This document shows positions 8,672 to 20,229 of a stretch of 64,000 nucleotides of DNA, one piece after another. The stretch is from Hamadaea sp013361475. Lineage in GTDB: Bacteria > Actinomycetota > Actinomycetes > Mycobacteriales > Micromonosporaceae. The notes beneath the pieces were generated by a model, which ran no database searches, was not told the DNA's origin, and saw only the letters and a list, made by a program, of their open reading frames with translations. Position 1 is the first letter of the stretch; each line of letters starts with the position of its first letter. A program made the translations under genes and the position numbers. The DNA lies in the NCBI RefSeq assembly GCF_040654195.1, contig NZ_JBFAHM010000004.1, positions 124,001 through 188,000 on the forward strand. Reading direction: 5' to 3'.

Positions 8672-10453
8672 ATGCCGAACGGTCGCTCCGCCGCCGTCCG
8701 GTCGCACCGCCGCAGCTCCCCTCGCCGCGGCGGCCGCACCGCGCTGTTCATCCTCGTGCCCGTGCTGGTGGCGGTCGCCGCCGGAGGTGGCGTCTACGGC
8801 TACCAGAACCTGCTGGCCGACCGCTGCTCCGGTGAGGTGACCGCGACGATCGTCGCGGCGCCCTCGACCGCGCCCCTGCTCGAGGAGCTCGGCAAGACCT
8901 GGGCGGCCACGAGCCCCAACGTGGACGGCCATTGCGGCAAGGTCACCGTGACGCCCGCCGACTCGAACAAGGTCGCCAACGCGCTGTCCGGCGTCTGGCC
9001 GAGCGAGCTGGGCCAGCAGCCGGACGTGTGGGTGCCGGAGTCGAGCGCGTGGTTCCGCAGCGCCCAGACCGGCGACGCCGAGGCGATCCTGCCCGACCTG
9101 CAGCCCAGCGTCGCCCGGTCGCCGGTCGTGCTGGCGATGCCGAAGGCCATGGCGCAGGCGCTGGGCTGGCCGTCGGCCAAGGTCGACTGGGGCTCGGTCC
9201 TCGACCAGGCCGCCGTCAAGGGCTGGAACTCCTACGGCAAGAGCTGGGGCAAGTTCAAGCTCGGCATGACCGATCCGGGCCAGTCGACGCCGGGCCTGCT
9301 CGCCCTCTCCGCGATCATCGACCGCGACGACGACCAGGACGTCTCCGACACCGAGCGGCAGGGTCTCCTCAAGCTCAAGACGGTGCTCGAGGTCAAGGCC
9401 GACGACACCGGCGCGATCATGGACGAGTTCGACTCCAAGGGCGGCCAGGGCGGCGAAGGCGGGCTGACCTACGTCTCGGCGTTCCCGGCCCTGGAGCAGG
9501 AGGTGCTGGCCCACAACCGGGCGCACCCCACCTCGCCCCTCGTCGCGATCTACCCGAAGAGCAACATCGAGGCGGACAACCCGTACCTCGTGCTCGACAA
9601 CGCCGACTGGGTGCAGAAGCCGAAGCAGGACGTCGCGCGGGCCTTCCTGCGGTACATCCGCACCGACGGCCGGGCGACCTTCCAGAACGCCGGCTACCGC
9701 GACGCCAACCGCAAGCCCGGCCCCGACTTCACGCAGGACAACGGCGTGGTCTCCACGTTGACGGCGCTGCCGCGTGGCGTCCTGCTGACCGACGCGGTCA
9801 ACGACACCATCAACACCTGGACGGCGCTGACCCGGCTCACCAACGCCCTGTTCGTGCTCGACGTCTCCGGCTCGATGGGCGCCGACGTGCCCGGCCTGGG
9901 CAAGTCCAAGCTGGACTTGACCAAGGAGGCGGCCAAGCAGGCGGTCGACGTGTTCCAGGGCAAGGGCAACGCCGGGCTGTGGTCGTTCTCGTCGAACAAG
10001 GCCGGCAGCAAGTCCTACGTCGAGAACGTGCCGCTCGGCCCGCTCGACGACGAGATGGACGGCGGCACCCGCGAGTCGAAGCTGAAGTCCGCCATCGACG
10101 ATCTCAAGGCGGGCGGCAACACCGGCATGTACGAGGCCGTGCTGGCCGCGTACAAGGCGGTGCAGGCGAAGTACGTCCCGGACGCCGCCAACATGGTGGT
10201 GCTGCTGACCGACGGCGCCAACGACGACCAGGAGAAGAACCTCAAGCTGGCGCAGCTGCTCGACCAGCTGAAGAAGGGCGACCCGAAGCGGCCGGTCACC
10301 ATCGTCACGATCGCGCTCGGCCAGGACGCCAACGGCAAGGTGCTCTCGCAGATCTCGTCGGCGTCCACCCCGGACGCGCCCGCGCCGCTGGTGTCGAAGG
10401 GCTCCTACGACATCACGCCGGTCATGCAGAAGGCCATCTTCGGCGTCCGCTGA
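8672..10453 (+). CDS. Membrane-anchored substrate-binding and VWA domain protein
   Basis: A 593-residue protein. A basic cytoplasmic N-terminus is followed by one transmembrane helix (about 24-45) and then an extracellular solute-binding-protein fold (about 50-370). The C-terminal von Willebrand A domain has the MIDAS motif DVSGSMG at 397 and LLTDGANDD further on. The ATG at 8672 has GGAGG nine bases upstream; the open frame extends earlier without a better start. This architecture is common in actinobacteria and its ligand is unknown. A TAGACT -10-like box lies at 8604-8609. The gene is convergent with pabB across a long palindrome. Confidence 0.85.
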   Translation: MPNGRSAAVRSHRRSSPRRGGRTALFILVPVLVAVAAGGGVYGYQNLLADRCSGEVTATIVAAPSTAPLLEELGKTWAATSPNVDGHCGKVTVTPADSNKVANALSGVWPSELGQQPDVWVPESSAWFRSAQTGDAEAILPDLQPSVARSPVVLAMPKAMAQALGWPSAKVDWGSVLDQAAVKGWNSYGKSWGKFKLGMTDPGQSTPGLLALSAIIDRDDDQDVSDTERQGLLKLKTVLEVKADDTGAIMDEFDSKGGQGGEGGLTYVSAFPALEQEVLAHNRAHPTSPLVAIYPKSNIEADNPYLVLDNADWVQKPKQDVARAFLRYIRTDGRATFQNAGYRDANRKPGPDFTQDNGVVSTLTALPRGVLLTDAVNDTINTWTALTRLTNALFVLDVSGSMGADVPGLGKSKLDLTKEAAKQAVDVFQGKGNAGLWSFSSNKAGSKSYVENVPLGPLDDEMDGGTRESKLKSAIDDLKAGGNTGMYEAVLAAYKAVQAKYVPDAANMVVLLTDGANDDQEKNLKLAQLLDQLKKGDPKRPVTIVTIALGQDANGKVLSQISSASTPDAPAPLVSKGSYDITPVMQKAIFGVR

Positions 10454-10464
10454 CCCCCACGGCG

Positions 10465-10537
10465 TGATCATTGCGCCAGCCATGCTGTTTCAGGCCGCGA
10501 AATGCCGGAATTCACAGCATGGCTGGCGCAATGATCA
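10465..10537. repeat. Perfect 24-bp inverted repeat between convergent genes
   Basis: Arms 10465-10488 and 10514-10537 are perfect reverse complements, with TGATCA at both outer ends and a 25-base spacer. The TGA stop of pabB (10537-10535) is inside the right arm. Its position between convergent 3' ends suits a bidirectional terminator. The sequence differs from the dispersed palindrome at 16463 and 29338. Confidence 0.9.
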
Positions 10538-11800
10538 TTCGGCGGCCGGTGCAGCGCCGAGCAGAGCCTTGATGGGCGCGGCCTTGGCGGCGGCCTCGGC
10601 GACTTCGGCGGCCGGATCGCTGCCCCAGGTGATGCCACCGCCGGCCCACAGATGCAGCTGTGTCGGCGTGGCGGCCACCGTGCGGATGGTCAGCCCCAGG
10701 TCCAGCCCGTCCGGGCCGACCCAGCCGAGCGCGCCCATGCTCGCGCCCCGGCCGACCGGTTCGAGCCGGGCGATCTGAGCCAGCGCGGCGAGTTTCGGCG
10801 CACCGGTGACGGACCCGCCGGGGCATACCGCGACGAGCAGTTCGGCCAGGCCCACGCCGGGGCGCAGCCGCGCGGTCACGGTCGACTCCGCCTGCCACAG
10901 ATCGCCCCAGTGCTTCAGGGCGAACAGCTCCTCCACGCGTACGCTGCCGATCTGGGCCACGTGCGCGAGGTCGTTGCGCTCCAGATCCACGATCATGACG
11001 TGCTCGGCCCGTTCCTTGGCCGAGGCCAGCAACTGCGCCCGGCCCTCCTCGGTCGCCTTCGCGGTGCCCTTGATCGGGCGTGTCTGCGCAATTCCGGCGC
11101 GTACGCGCACGAGGGTCTCCGGCGAGGCACAGGCGATGGCCCACCCCTCTCCGGAGATGAGCCCGCCGTAGTGAGCGCCCCGGAGCCGGGCGAGCCGCTC
11201 CAGCGCGGGCACTGGATCACCTGCGTACGCCGCGGCCGCGTGCCCGACGACGTTGACCTGATACACGTCGCCGACGGCGATCGCGTCCCGGACGGCGGCC
11301 ACCGCCTCGGCATGATCAGACTCCGTCCAACTGGGTATCCAGGGTTCGAGCGCGAACTGCGCAGACGCCGAGGCCGATGAAGAGCCAAGATCACTACTCT
11401 GAGTGACGGAATATTCCGAATGTGCGTACACGATGGCGGCGATTTCGGGCACTTCGGGGACCGGAGTCGACCGACCGGGGGACGCGCCGGCCAGCGCCGC
11501 CCCGGCCGCCGCCGAGACGTAGAGCGCGGCTCCGCAGACGTCGCCGGGGCCGTGCGGGAGATCGAGCCCGGACCCTGCCGCAGCGAGATCACGTACCGGC
11601 AAACCGTGCTCACTCAAGAAGAATTCGACCAGCTCAGCCGGGGTATGGCCAGCACCGACGGGGTCGCCGGGGCGCCATTCGAGCCGAGCGACCGGGGTCG
11701 CGTGCCGCCGGCAACGAGCCGGTACGCCGGGCGGCCCGGCGGCCGGTGAAAGCCCCCGCATGGATACCGAATGTACGACGACCGGACTCACTTGGATCAT
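10535..11800 (-). CDS. pabB: Aminodeoxychorismate synthase component I (chorismate-binding)
   Basis: A chorismate-binding enzyme of 421 residues or fewer. The motif TRPIKGTAKAT carries the lysine typical of PabB, where anthranilate synthases usually have PIAGT. Downstream are ERAEHVMIVDLERNDLA and CPGGSVTGAPK, all family hallmarks. It converts chorismate to 4-amino-4-deoxychorismate for folate, using ammonia from a PabA partner that is not in this window. The N-terminal 130 residues are divergent. The in-frame ATG at 11761 is an alternative start (MRGLSPAAG); neither start has a strong RBS. A Ser/Ala-rich linker near residue 140 looks lineage-specific. Confidence 0.85.
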   Translation of the reverse strand: MIQVSPVVVHSVSMRGLSPAAGPPGVPARCRRHATPVARLEWRPGDPVGAGHTPAELVEFFLSEHGLPVRDLAAAGSGLDLPHGPGDVCGAALYVSAAAGAALAGASPGRSTPVPEVPEIAAIVYAHSEYSVTQSSDLGSSSASASAQFALEPWIPSWTESDHAEAVAAVRDAIAVGDVYQVNVVGHAAAAYAGDPVPALERLARLRGAHYGGLISGEGWAIACASPETLVRVRAGIAQTRPIKGTAKATEEGRAQLLASAKERAEHVMIVDLERNDLAHVAQIGSVRVEELFALKHWGDLWQAESTVTARLRPGVGLAELLVAVCPGGSVTGAPKLAALAQIARLEPVGRGASMGALGWVGPDGLDLGLTIRTVAATPTQLHLWAGGGITWGSDPAAEVAEAAAKAAPIKALLGAAPAAE

Positions 11801-11962
11801 CCAAAGGGTTGATTACTGGGTGTGAGGGGCGTTACTTGCTCGAAATAGCATCGTTCGGCGTAGTAGCGTGCGTGACTGTTCATGTGACCAACTCCACAGG
11901 GGCGTGTGATTCGTCACTACAGTGGCGAGGCATCACCCCTCAACCACAGCGGAGACCACCCC

Positions 11963-12160
11963 ATGTGCCAGCACCAACCGCCCTGCCCGAGCGCCGACGC
12001 CGTCGACCGTGACGCGGCCCGGGTCGTCGCCAGCTTCCCGGAGCAGGGCTGGAGCCTTCTCTGCAACGGCGTCATCATCTTCGAGGACACCGGCGAGCTG
12101 CTCCCGGACGGGAGAATGATCGCACCGCAGCGAGGCCCGGCAGTGCACGCGCTCGCGTGA
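11963..12160 (+). CDS. DUF5999 family small protein
   Basis: A 65-residue protein beginning MCQHQPPCPSADAVDRDAA and containing GWSLLCNGVIIFEDTGELLPDG, the characteristic sequence of the actinobacterial DUF5999 family. The ATG at 11963 follows GGAGA with good spacing; the open frame extends upstream to 11906, but the family start is clear. The MCQHxPxCP opening suggests a metal site. Function unknown. It stands alone between pabB (divergent) and gcvP (convergent); the 160 bases upstream hold no other gene. Confidence 0.9.
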   Translation: MCQHQPPCPSADAVDRDAARVVASFPEQGWSLLCNGVIIFEDTGELLPDGRMIAPQRGPAVHALA

Positions 12161-12287
12161 CCTGCGCCACGCTCCTTGTGGCAGCTCAGAACTCCCCCGG
12201 CTGACACCGACGGTCAGCCGCCGACCCAGCAGACAGCGCCGAAGCCCCACCGGACAGCACCGAAGAGACCGCGTACCAAAGACTTTC

Positions 12288-12315
12288 AGGCCCGGCCGAC
12301 CGAACGGCCGGGCCT
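12288..12315. terminator. Bidirectional terminator between DUF5999 gene and gcvP
   Basis: Perfect 10-bp arms aggcccggcc (12288-12297) and ggccgggcct (12306-12315) with an 8-base loop, placed 20 bases beyond the gcvP stop and between convergent genes. Confidence 0.85.
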
Positions 12316-12334
12316 CGTGACGTTCCGGGCCGGA

Positions 12335-15163
<2,829 letters not shown>

Positions 15164-15235
15164 GGGTTCTGCTGCTCCCAGGGAGGCGGGGACGATGTCG
15201 TCCTCCCCCGCTGTCGCCACCCTGCGCTCCAGCGT

Positions 15236-15341
15236 CGCCGACCCGTGCGGTCCGGGTGCCTGAGAGGTTCCGGGGAGGAATTGCCCCTTCGGCGCCGTTC
15301 TGCCCGGTCTATGCCGGGTACGCGGACTCTCCCGCGCGGGC
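15236..15341 (-). promoter_or_regulatory. Glycine riboswitch upstream of gcvP
   Basis: Read on the minus strand, the leader has the conserved glycine-aptamer order: GCGGGAGAGTCC, a variable stem (CCCGGcataGACCGGG-like), GCGCCGAAGGGGCAA, CCCCGGAACCTCTCAGGCA and ACCGCACGGG. These are the signature blocks of the glycine riboswitch that precedes gcv genes in actinobacteria. Only one aptamer is visible. Between it and the start codon the sequence CTCCC-T-GGGAG could pair and hide the RBS, giving translational control; this last step is inference. Confidence 0.88.
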
Positions 15342-15461
15342 GTACCAGCTACCCGCCACGGTACCAGTGCCCCGACGGCGGTGCTGTTACGCATCTCTCC
15401 CGGCGAGCCGACGATCCGCTGGCCCGGACGGCCGGCGGAGCCGAGGTCTAGGGTGAAGATC

Positions 15462-16460
15462 GTGACCTACCCACCTGGCTACGCCGCCGCTTCCGACCGT
15501 TACGACACGATGACCTACCGCCGGTCCGGGCGCAGTGGCCTGCGGCTGCCCGCGATCTCGCTCGGGCTCTGGCACAACTTCGGGGCCCAGCGGTCCTACG
15601 AGGTCGAGCGCGACATCGTCCTGCGGGCCTTCGACCTGGGCGTCACCCACTTCGACCTGGCCAACAACTACGGTCCCCCGCCCGGGACGGCGGAGGAGAC
15701 CTTCGGCCGGTTGCTCGCCGGCGACCTGAAGGCGTACCGGGACGAGCTGGTGATCTCCACGAAGGCGGGCTACCTCATGTGGCCCGGTCCGTACGGCGAA
15801 TGGGGCTCCCGCAAGTACCTCACCGCCTCCCTCGACCAGTCGCTGCGCCGGATGGGCCTGGACTACGTCGACGTCTTCTACAGCCACCGGTTCGACCCGG
15901 ACACGCCGCTGGAGGAGACCATGATGGCTCTGGACGCGGCGGTCCGCGCGGGCAAGGCCCTCTACGTCGGGATCTCCTCCTACCGGTCCGAGCAGACGGC
16001 CCAGGCGGCCGCGATCCTGCGCGATCTGGGTACGCCGCTGCTGATCCACCAGCCGTCCTACTCGATGATCAACCGCTGGATCGAGGACGACGGGCTGCTC
16101 GACACCCTGGAGGAGGTGGGCGCGGGCTGCATCGCGTTCTCCCCGCTGGCCCAGGGGCTGCTGACCGACCGCTACCTCAACGGCGTACCGGCCGACTCCC
16201 GGGTCGCGACGAGCGTCTTCCTGAGCGAGAGCGACCTGACGCCGGAGCGGCTCGCACAGGTCAGCGCGCTCAACGAGCTGGCCCGGGCGCGGGGGCAGTC
16301 GCTGGCCCAGCTCGCGCTCGCCTGGGCGCTGCGCGACCCGCGGATGACCAGCCTGATCATCGGGGCGTCCAGCGTGGCCCAGCTCGAGGCGAACGTCGCC
16401 GCCCTGGACAACCTGGAGTTCACCGACGCCGAACTGGCCGACATCGACAAGCTCCTTTGA
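15462..16460 (+). CDS. Aldo/keto reductase, MgrA/YghZ (GpR) type
   Basis: A 332-residue NADPH-dependent aldo/keto reductase resembling E. coli YghZ (L-glyceraldehyde-3-phosphate reductase). It has MTYRRSGRSGLRLPAISLGLWHNFG at the start, the catalytic D/Y pair in HFDLANNYGPPPGTAE, the lysine in ISTKAGY, the histidine in FYSHRFD and a C-terminal IIGASSVAQLEAN cofactor segment. GTG 15462 is chosen for the AGGG upstream and agreement with family starts; GTG 15453 is possible. It is divergent from gcvP, whose riboswitch fills the shared intergenic region, and is followed directly by a dispersed palindrome. Confidence 0.9.
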   Translation: MTYPPGYAAASDRYDTMTYRRSGRSGLRLPAISLGLWHNFGAQRSYEVERDIVLRAFDLGVTHFDLANNYGPPPGTAEETFGRLLAGDLKAYRDELVISTKAGYLMWPGPYGEWGSRKYLTASLDQSLRRMGLDYVDVFYSHRFDPDTPLEETMMALDAAVRAGKALYVGISSYRSEQTAQAAAILRDLGTPLLIHQPSYSMINRWIEDDGLLDTLEEVGAGCIAFSPLAQGLLTDRYLNGVPADSRVATSVFLSESDLTPERLAQVSALNELARARGQSLAQLALAWALRDPRMTSLIIGASSVAQLEANVAALDNLEFTDAELADIDKLL

Positions 16461-16462
16461 CG

Positions 16463-16537
16463 TTTTGGCGCTGGATCAGGGTTCTCGGTCGAATCTTGGG
16501 GCAAGATTCGACCCGGAGCCCTGATCCAGCGCCAAAA
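16463..16537. repeat. Dispersed palindromic repeat, copy A
   Basis: A long imperfect palindrome: arms 16463-16498 and 16502-16537 (36 bases each, 33 paired) with a three-base loop. Its core GGCGCTGGATCAGGG...GGTCGAATCTTG recurs at 29338-29402. It lies between the convergent reductase and SanA-like genes, directly after the reductase stop, and probably acts as a bidirectional terminator. Confidence 0.9.
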
Positions 16538-16582
16538 GCGCCGTAGAGGTCCGGCGCGGGAGAGGTCCGAAGCGGGAGCGGG

Positions 16583-17251
16583 TCAGCGGGGGGTGGCGAG
16601 GGCGTGTTCCACCCCCGTCTCATGCGGGCCGAGGTAGACCGGATCACGCCGCGACACCACGTCCACGAGCGCCTTGAGATAGGCGCCCTGTTCACGGATG
16701 GTCGCCCGCTCCCATTGCGGCCGCCACTGCCGGGCGGTGTCGTCCCCGACGCCGACCGCGTCCATCCCGGCGTCGCGACAGAGGGTCACCGCCCGCTGGA
16801 TGTGAAAGCTCTGGGTCACGACGATGGCGGCGGTGACGCCGAAGACGCGTACGGCCCGCTGGCACGAGTCGTAGGTGTCGAAGCCCGCGTAGTCGGCCAC
16901 CACCTTCGGCGCGGGGACGCCGTTGGCCAGGAGCCACTGCTGCATGTGCCCCGGCTCGTCGTACCGCCATTCGCCGTGATCGCCGGAGACGAGGATCGCC
17001 TGGACCTTACCGGCGTCGTAGAGCCGCTTGGCCTCCGCCAGCCGGGCCGTCAGGAAGCCCGACGGCCGGCCGTCCGGGTCGACCTGCGCGCCCAGCACCA
17101 ACGCCACCGGCCGCGCCGGGACGTCGCTCTCCGCGTACACGTGGCCGCGGGCGCCGCCGCGGATCCACAGCTGGCTGGCCGTCACCGTCACGACCCCGGC
17201 CAGGCCCGCGATGAGCAGGCCGCGCCGGATCAACCGCCAATGGATCTTCAC
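16583..17251 (-). CDS. SanA/YdcF-like DUF218 membrane protein
   Basis: A 222-residue protein with one N-terminal transmembrane segment (about 10-28) and a DUF218/ElyC domain. It contains ALVLGAQVDPDGRPS, AKRLYDAGKVQAILVSGDHG and VVTQSFHIQRAVTLCRDAG, as in SanA (vancomycin high-temperature exclusion), a cell-envelope barrier function. The GTG at 17251 encodes MKIHWRLIRRG; no good ATG is in frame, and the open frame above it overlaps the upstream gene. It is the last of three minus-strand envelope and glycan genes. Confidence 0.85.
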   Translation of the reverse strand: MKIHWRLIRRGLLIAGLAGVVTVTASQLWIRGGARGHVYAESDVPARPVALVLGAQVDPDGRPSGFLTARLAEAKRLYDAGKVQAILVSGDHGEWRYDEPGHMQQWLLANGVPAPKVVADYAGFDTYDSCQRAVRVFGVTAAIVVTQSFHIQRAVTLCRDAGMDAVGVGDDTARQWRPQWERATIREQGAYLKALVDVVSRRDPVYLGPHETGVEHALATPR

Positions 17252-17298
17252 ATTCTTCAGGATGTCGTACGCACGCCAGTTGGTTGCCGGGGCCGGAC

Positions 17299-18618
17299 CT
17301 AGGCGACGAAGTTGTTCTGCAGGAAGACGATGATCATCGCGCCCTGCAGACCGACCGCGCCCATGCTGAAGAACCGGTCGAAGCTCGCGTTGCGCCCCAT
17401 CTTCGCCAGGACGAGGAACGCCGCCGTGCACTCCAGGCTGTAGCGCCACAGCGAACTGAGCGGGTAGTGCGAGTGGATCGGGCTGATCAGCGGCAGCAGC
17501 AAGGTGATCGCGGCGAAGACGACGAGGTAGCGATCCTCGGGGCCGAGCTTCCACGGCCCCACCAGCGCCAGCGTCAGCAGTGCGATCATCAGCAGCGCGG
17601 TGGCGAGATTGGCGACGTTGCGGAAGTTGTCCGGGGAGAACATCGGCGTCCAGTCGTGGATCATCTTCGCGACCTGGCCGATCGTGGTCCACGGGGCCTG
17701 GTAGCCGTCGTGGAACCACGCCTTCTGCGACTCCATGAAGTGGGTGGCGCTGCCGAAGCTCTGCTGCAGGTAGAGCATGTACGCCGCCAGCCCGGACGGC
17801 ACGAGCGCGATCGACAAGGCGTCCCATCGGATGCGGCGGACCGACCATCCGCGCTGCCGCAGGTACTCGTACACGAACGCGGCGCCCAGGAGGACGCCCG
17901 CCATCCGGGTCGCCCCGGCGAGCCCGGCGAGCGCACCGGCGATCCACCAGTGCCCCCGGCGCATGCAGTAGAGCGACCCGACCGCGAGCGCGATGAACAT
18001 CGACTCGTTGTACGCGGCCACGAGGTAGAACCCGGTCGGGAAGGCGAGCAGGTAGAACGCCGCCCGGCGGGCGTGCCGCTCGTCCATGACCTCCGCCGCG
18101 AGGCGGTGCGTCAGGACGAGGGCCACCAGGCAGCACACCAGCGACACCGCCAGGGCCGCCCCGAACGAGCCACCCGGCAGCACGGCGTTGGCGGCGCGGA
18201 CGGTCATCGGGTAGAGCGGCCAGAACGCGGTCGCCCGGGTGTCCCAGTGGTAACCGGTGTCCGCGATGATCAGGTACCAGGTGGTGTCCCACCGGTTCCA
18301 GGCGTCCAGCGCCACCGAGACGCTGTCCGGCGGGTCGCCGGCCTTCGCCGCCAGCCCTTCGAACGGCACCCAGGCGGCGAAGGTGACGACGGCGTACAGC
18401 GCCAGACCGGACAACCAGGTCCAGAACCCCACGATGAACGACTGCCGCCAGCGTTCCCGCATGGACGGCCCAGCGGGCGGCGGGGCGGCGTGCTCGCCGC
18501 CGGCGGTGCCGGAGGGCGCGGCTTCCTCGGCGGCCTGGGCCGGGATCGCCGAACGGACTGCGGGCGAGGCGCCCTCCAGCGCCAGCGTTTCGTCGGGCAT
18601 GCGGAGACGATAATGCAT
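17299..18618 (-). CDS. PIG-V-type mannosyltransferase (GT-C fold)
   Basis: A 439-residue polytopic membrane protein with about nine hydrophobic helices. The first luminal/extracellular loop holds WNRWDTTWYLIIADTGYHW, and HW...ATAFWPLYPM follows; this WDT/FFPLYP pattern is typical of the PIG-V/GPI mannosyltransferase 2 family in actinobacteria, which uses polyprenyl-phosphate mannose to mannosylate lipids or proteins. A proline/alanine-rich cytoplasmic N-terminus precedes the first helix near residue 60. ATG 18618 and ATG 18600 are both possible starts. The next upstream gene ends nine bases before it, so the two are probably co-transcribed. Confidence 0.85.
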   Translation of the reverse strand: MHYRLRMPDETLALEGASPAVRSAIPAQAAEEAAPSGTAGGEHAAPPPAGPSMRERWRQSFIVGFWTWLSGLALYAVVTFAAWVPFEGLAAKAGDPPDSVSVALDAWNRWDTTWYLIIADTGYHWDTRATAFWPLYPMTVRAANAVLPGGSFGAALAVSLVCCLVALVLTHRLAAEVMDERHARRAAFYLLAFPTGFYLVAAYNESMFIALAVGSLYCMRRGHWWIAGALAGLAGATRMAGVLLGAAFVYEYLRQRGWSVRRIRWDALSIALVPSGLAAYMLYLQQSFGSATHFMESQKAWFHDGYQAPWTTIGQVAKMIHDWTPMFSPDNFRNVANLATALLMIALLTLALVGPWKLGPEDRYLVVFAAITLLLPLISPIHSHYPLSSLWRYSLECTAAFLVLAKMGRNASFDRFFSMGAVGLQGAMIIVFLQNNFVA

Positions 18619-18627
18619 GCCTGACTG

Positions 18628-20229
18628 TCAGCGGTTCAGGGTCAGCGTTCCGTTCACGGCGGTCAACGTCCGGTCATAGCGCCGTCCCGGTTCGGTGAGC
18701 GTGTAGTGCAGGCTGGTCGTAGCGGTCGCGTGGCGGTCCTCCCGCGGTACGCCCAGCGTCCAGCCGGCCGTCCCGGTGTACGCGTTCTCCTGCCGGACCG
18801 GCACCCCGTCGGTGACGAAGCTCGCCGCGTCGGTCAGCGAGATCGTCGTGACGAGCCGATTCGCCTCGTCGACGCTGATCGCGCCGTCGATCGCGTACCG
18901 GCGGTCGGCCAGGCGCACGTCGTGGACCCGTGGCCCGGTGACGGTCACCATCTCACGATCGGTCCACTCGGCGGTCAGCGCGTCCGGGTTCTCCTCCGCG
19001 CCCCAGCGGTGGGACGAGGTGTTCGCCAGGTCGCGGGCGACGGTCGTGGTGACGCGCCCGTGCGAGGTGTTCACGAATCCGCTCACCGTCAACCGGTGCG
19101 CGCCGTTCGTCGTGACCGAGTCCTGGTCGCTGCCGTCCGCGTACGAGCTGTCGTTGACGAGCGGCGAGGCGACCGATCGCGTGAGCGAACCGGTGACCCG
19201 GCTGGATCCGTGGTCCCGCCAGCCGAGCAGGGTGACCGGGAGGTCCCAGCCGGACTGCCCGGCGGGCACCCCGGCGACGGTGACCGACACGGTGTGCTCG
19301 CGGCCGTCGGTGAGCAGGCCGGCGAACGGGCTGAGGTCGTAGCGGACCGGCTGGATGTCGAAGGCGCGCGGCGCGGGCAGCACGTACCAGAGGAACGGGT
19401 TGGACCAGCCGCCGGTGTAGATGTGCGGATAGGGCGCGGCGATGCCCGCCAGGACGCCGTCGACGCTGATCTGGACCTCCCGGTAGGGGCCCTCGTCGGC
19501 CGGGCAGGAGTAGCCCGACTCGGGTGGCGCGGTGAGGTACCAGAACTCCTCGCAGCCGCCGCCGGAGCCGGTCGCGTAGACCTCCGCGACGAGCCGTTCG
19601 GTGTTCGGGGCGACGGTCAGGCCGCCGACCCGGGCGGTCCCCTCCGCGTGGACGCCGGTCAGCCCGAACACGTCGTCAGCGCCGCCCCGGGGCGCCGGAT
19701 GCCCGGCGTCCGCGGTGTAGAACGTCAGGTACGCCTGGACGTGCAGGACGCCGGTGTAGGTGTCGTTCACGACGTTGCCGATGAGCGACTCGACCGGCTG
19801 TGGCCGGGCGAACAACGACGAGTACGCCGTCACGTCCTTCTCGACGTGCCAGGCGATCCCCTCCGCCGACGGTTCCGGTGTGGACGTCTTGAAGACGGTG
19901 ACCCCGCCGACGTTCAGGTATCCGAGGCGGTCGAACTGGCGCCCGGCGACCTGCCCGTCGAGGCTCAGCACGACCTTCGCCCACGGGCCGGCGCACTCGG
20001 TGGGCGGCGCGTAGGCCCCTCGGTACGGCGTGAAGTCCTGGAAGTGCGCGTCCACGATCCGCACGCGGCACGACCTCGTCGGCGGTGTCTGGATCGGAGG
20101 GTCCGCGGTGAGCGGATCGTGCCAGTCGGTGCCGAACTCCGCCGGCGGCGTGTCCGCCGCGGCCGGTACCGGTGCCAAAACCAGGCCCACGACGAGGCCC
20201 GCGGTCAGCAGGCGTCGAAGTCGGAGCAT
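18628..20229 (-). CDS. Secreted peptide-N4-asparagine amidase A (PNGase A family)
   Basis: A 533-residue protein with a clear signal peptide (MLRLRRLLTAGLVVGLVLAP...AAA, cleavage near residue 25). The mature part matches the PNGase A family: RSCRVRIVDAHFQDF, CAGPWAKVVLSLDGQVAGRQFDRLGYL, GGVTVFKTSTPEPS, IAWHVEKDVTAYSSL and NVVNDTYTGVL. PNGase A removes N-glycans from glycopeptides; an extracellular actinobacterial enzyme would deglycosylate host, plant or fungal glycoproteins. The ATG at 20229 is preceded by GGGGAGG, an ideal RBS; the frame continues upstream to 20262 but without one. It neighbours a mannosyltransferase gene. Confidence 0.9.
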   Translation of the reverse strand: MLRLRRLLTAGLVVGLVLAPVPAAADTPPAEFGTDWHDPLTADPPIQTPPTRSCRVRIVDAHFQDFTPYRGAYAPPTECAGPWAKVVLSLDGQVAGRQFDRLGYLNVGGVTVFKTSTPEPSAEGIAWHVEKDVTAYSSLFARPQPVESLIGNVVNDTYTGVLHVQAYLTFYTADAGHPAPRGGADDVFGLTGVHAEGTARVGGLTVAPNTERLVAEVYATGSGGGCEEFWYLTAPPESGYSCPADEGPYREVQISVDGVLAGIAAPYPHIYTGGWSNPFLWYVLPAPRAFDIQPVRYDLSPFAGLLTDGREHTVSVTVAGVPAGQSGWDLPVTLLGWRDHGSSRVTGSLTRSVASPLVNDSSYADGSDQDSVTTNGAHRLTVSGFVNTSHGRVTTTVARDLANTSSHRWGAEENPDALTAEWTDREMVTVTGPRVHDVRLADRRYAIDGAISVDEANRLVTTISLTDAASFVTDGVPVRQENAYTGTAGWTLGVPREDRHATATTSLHYTLTEPGRRYDRTLTAVNGTLTLNR

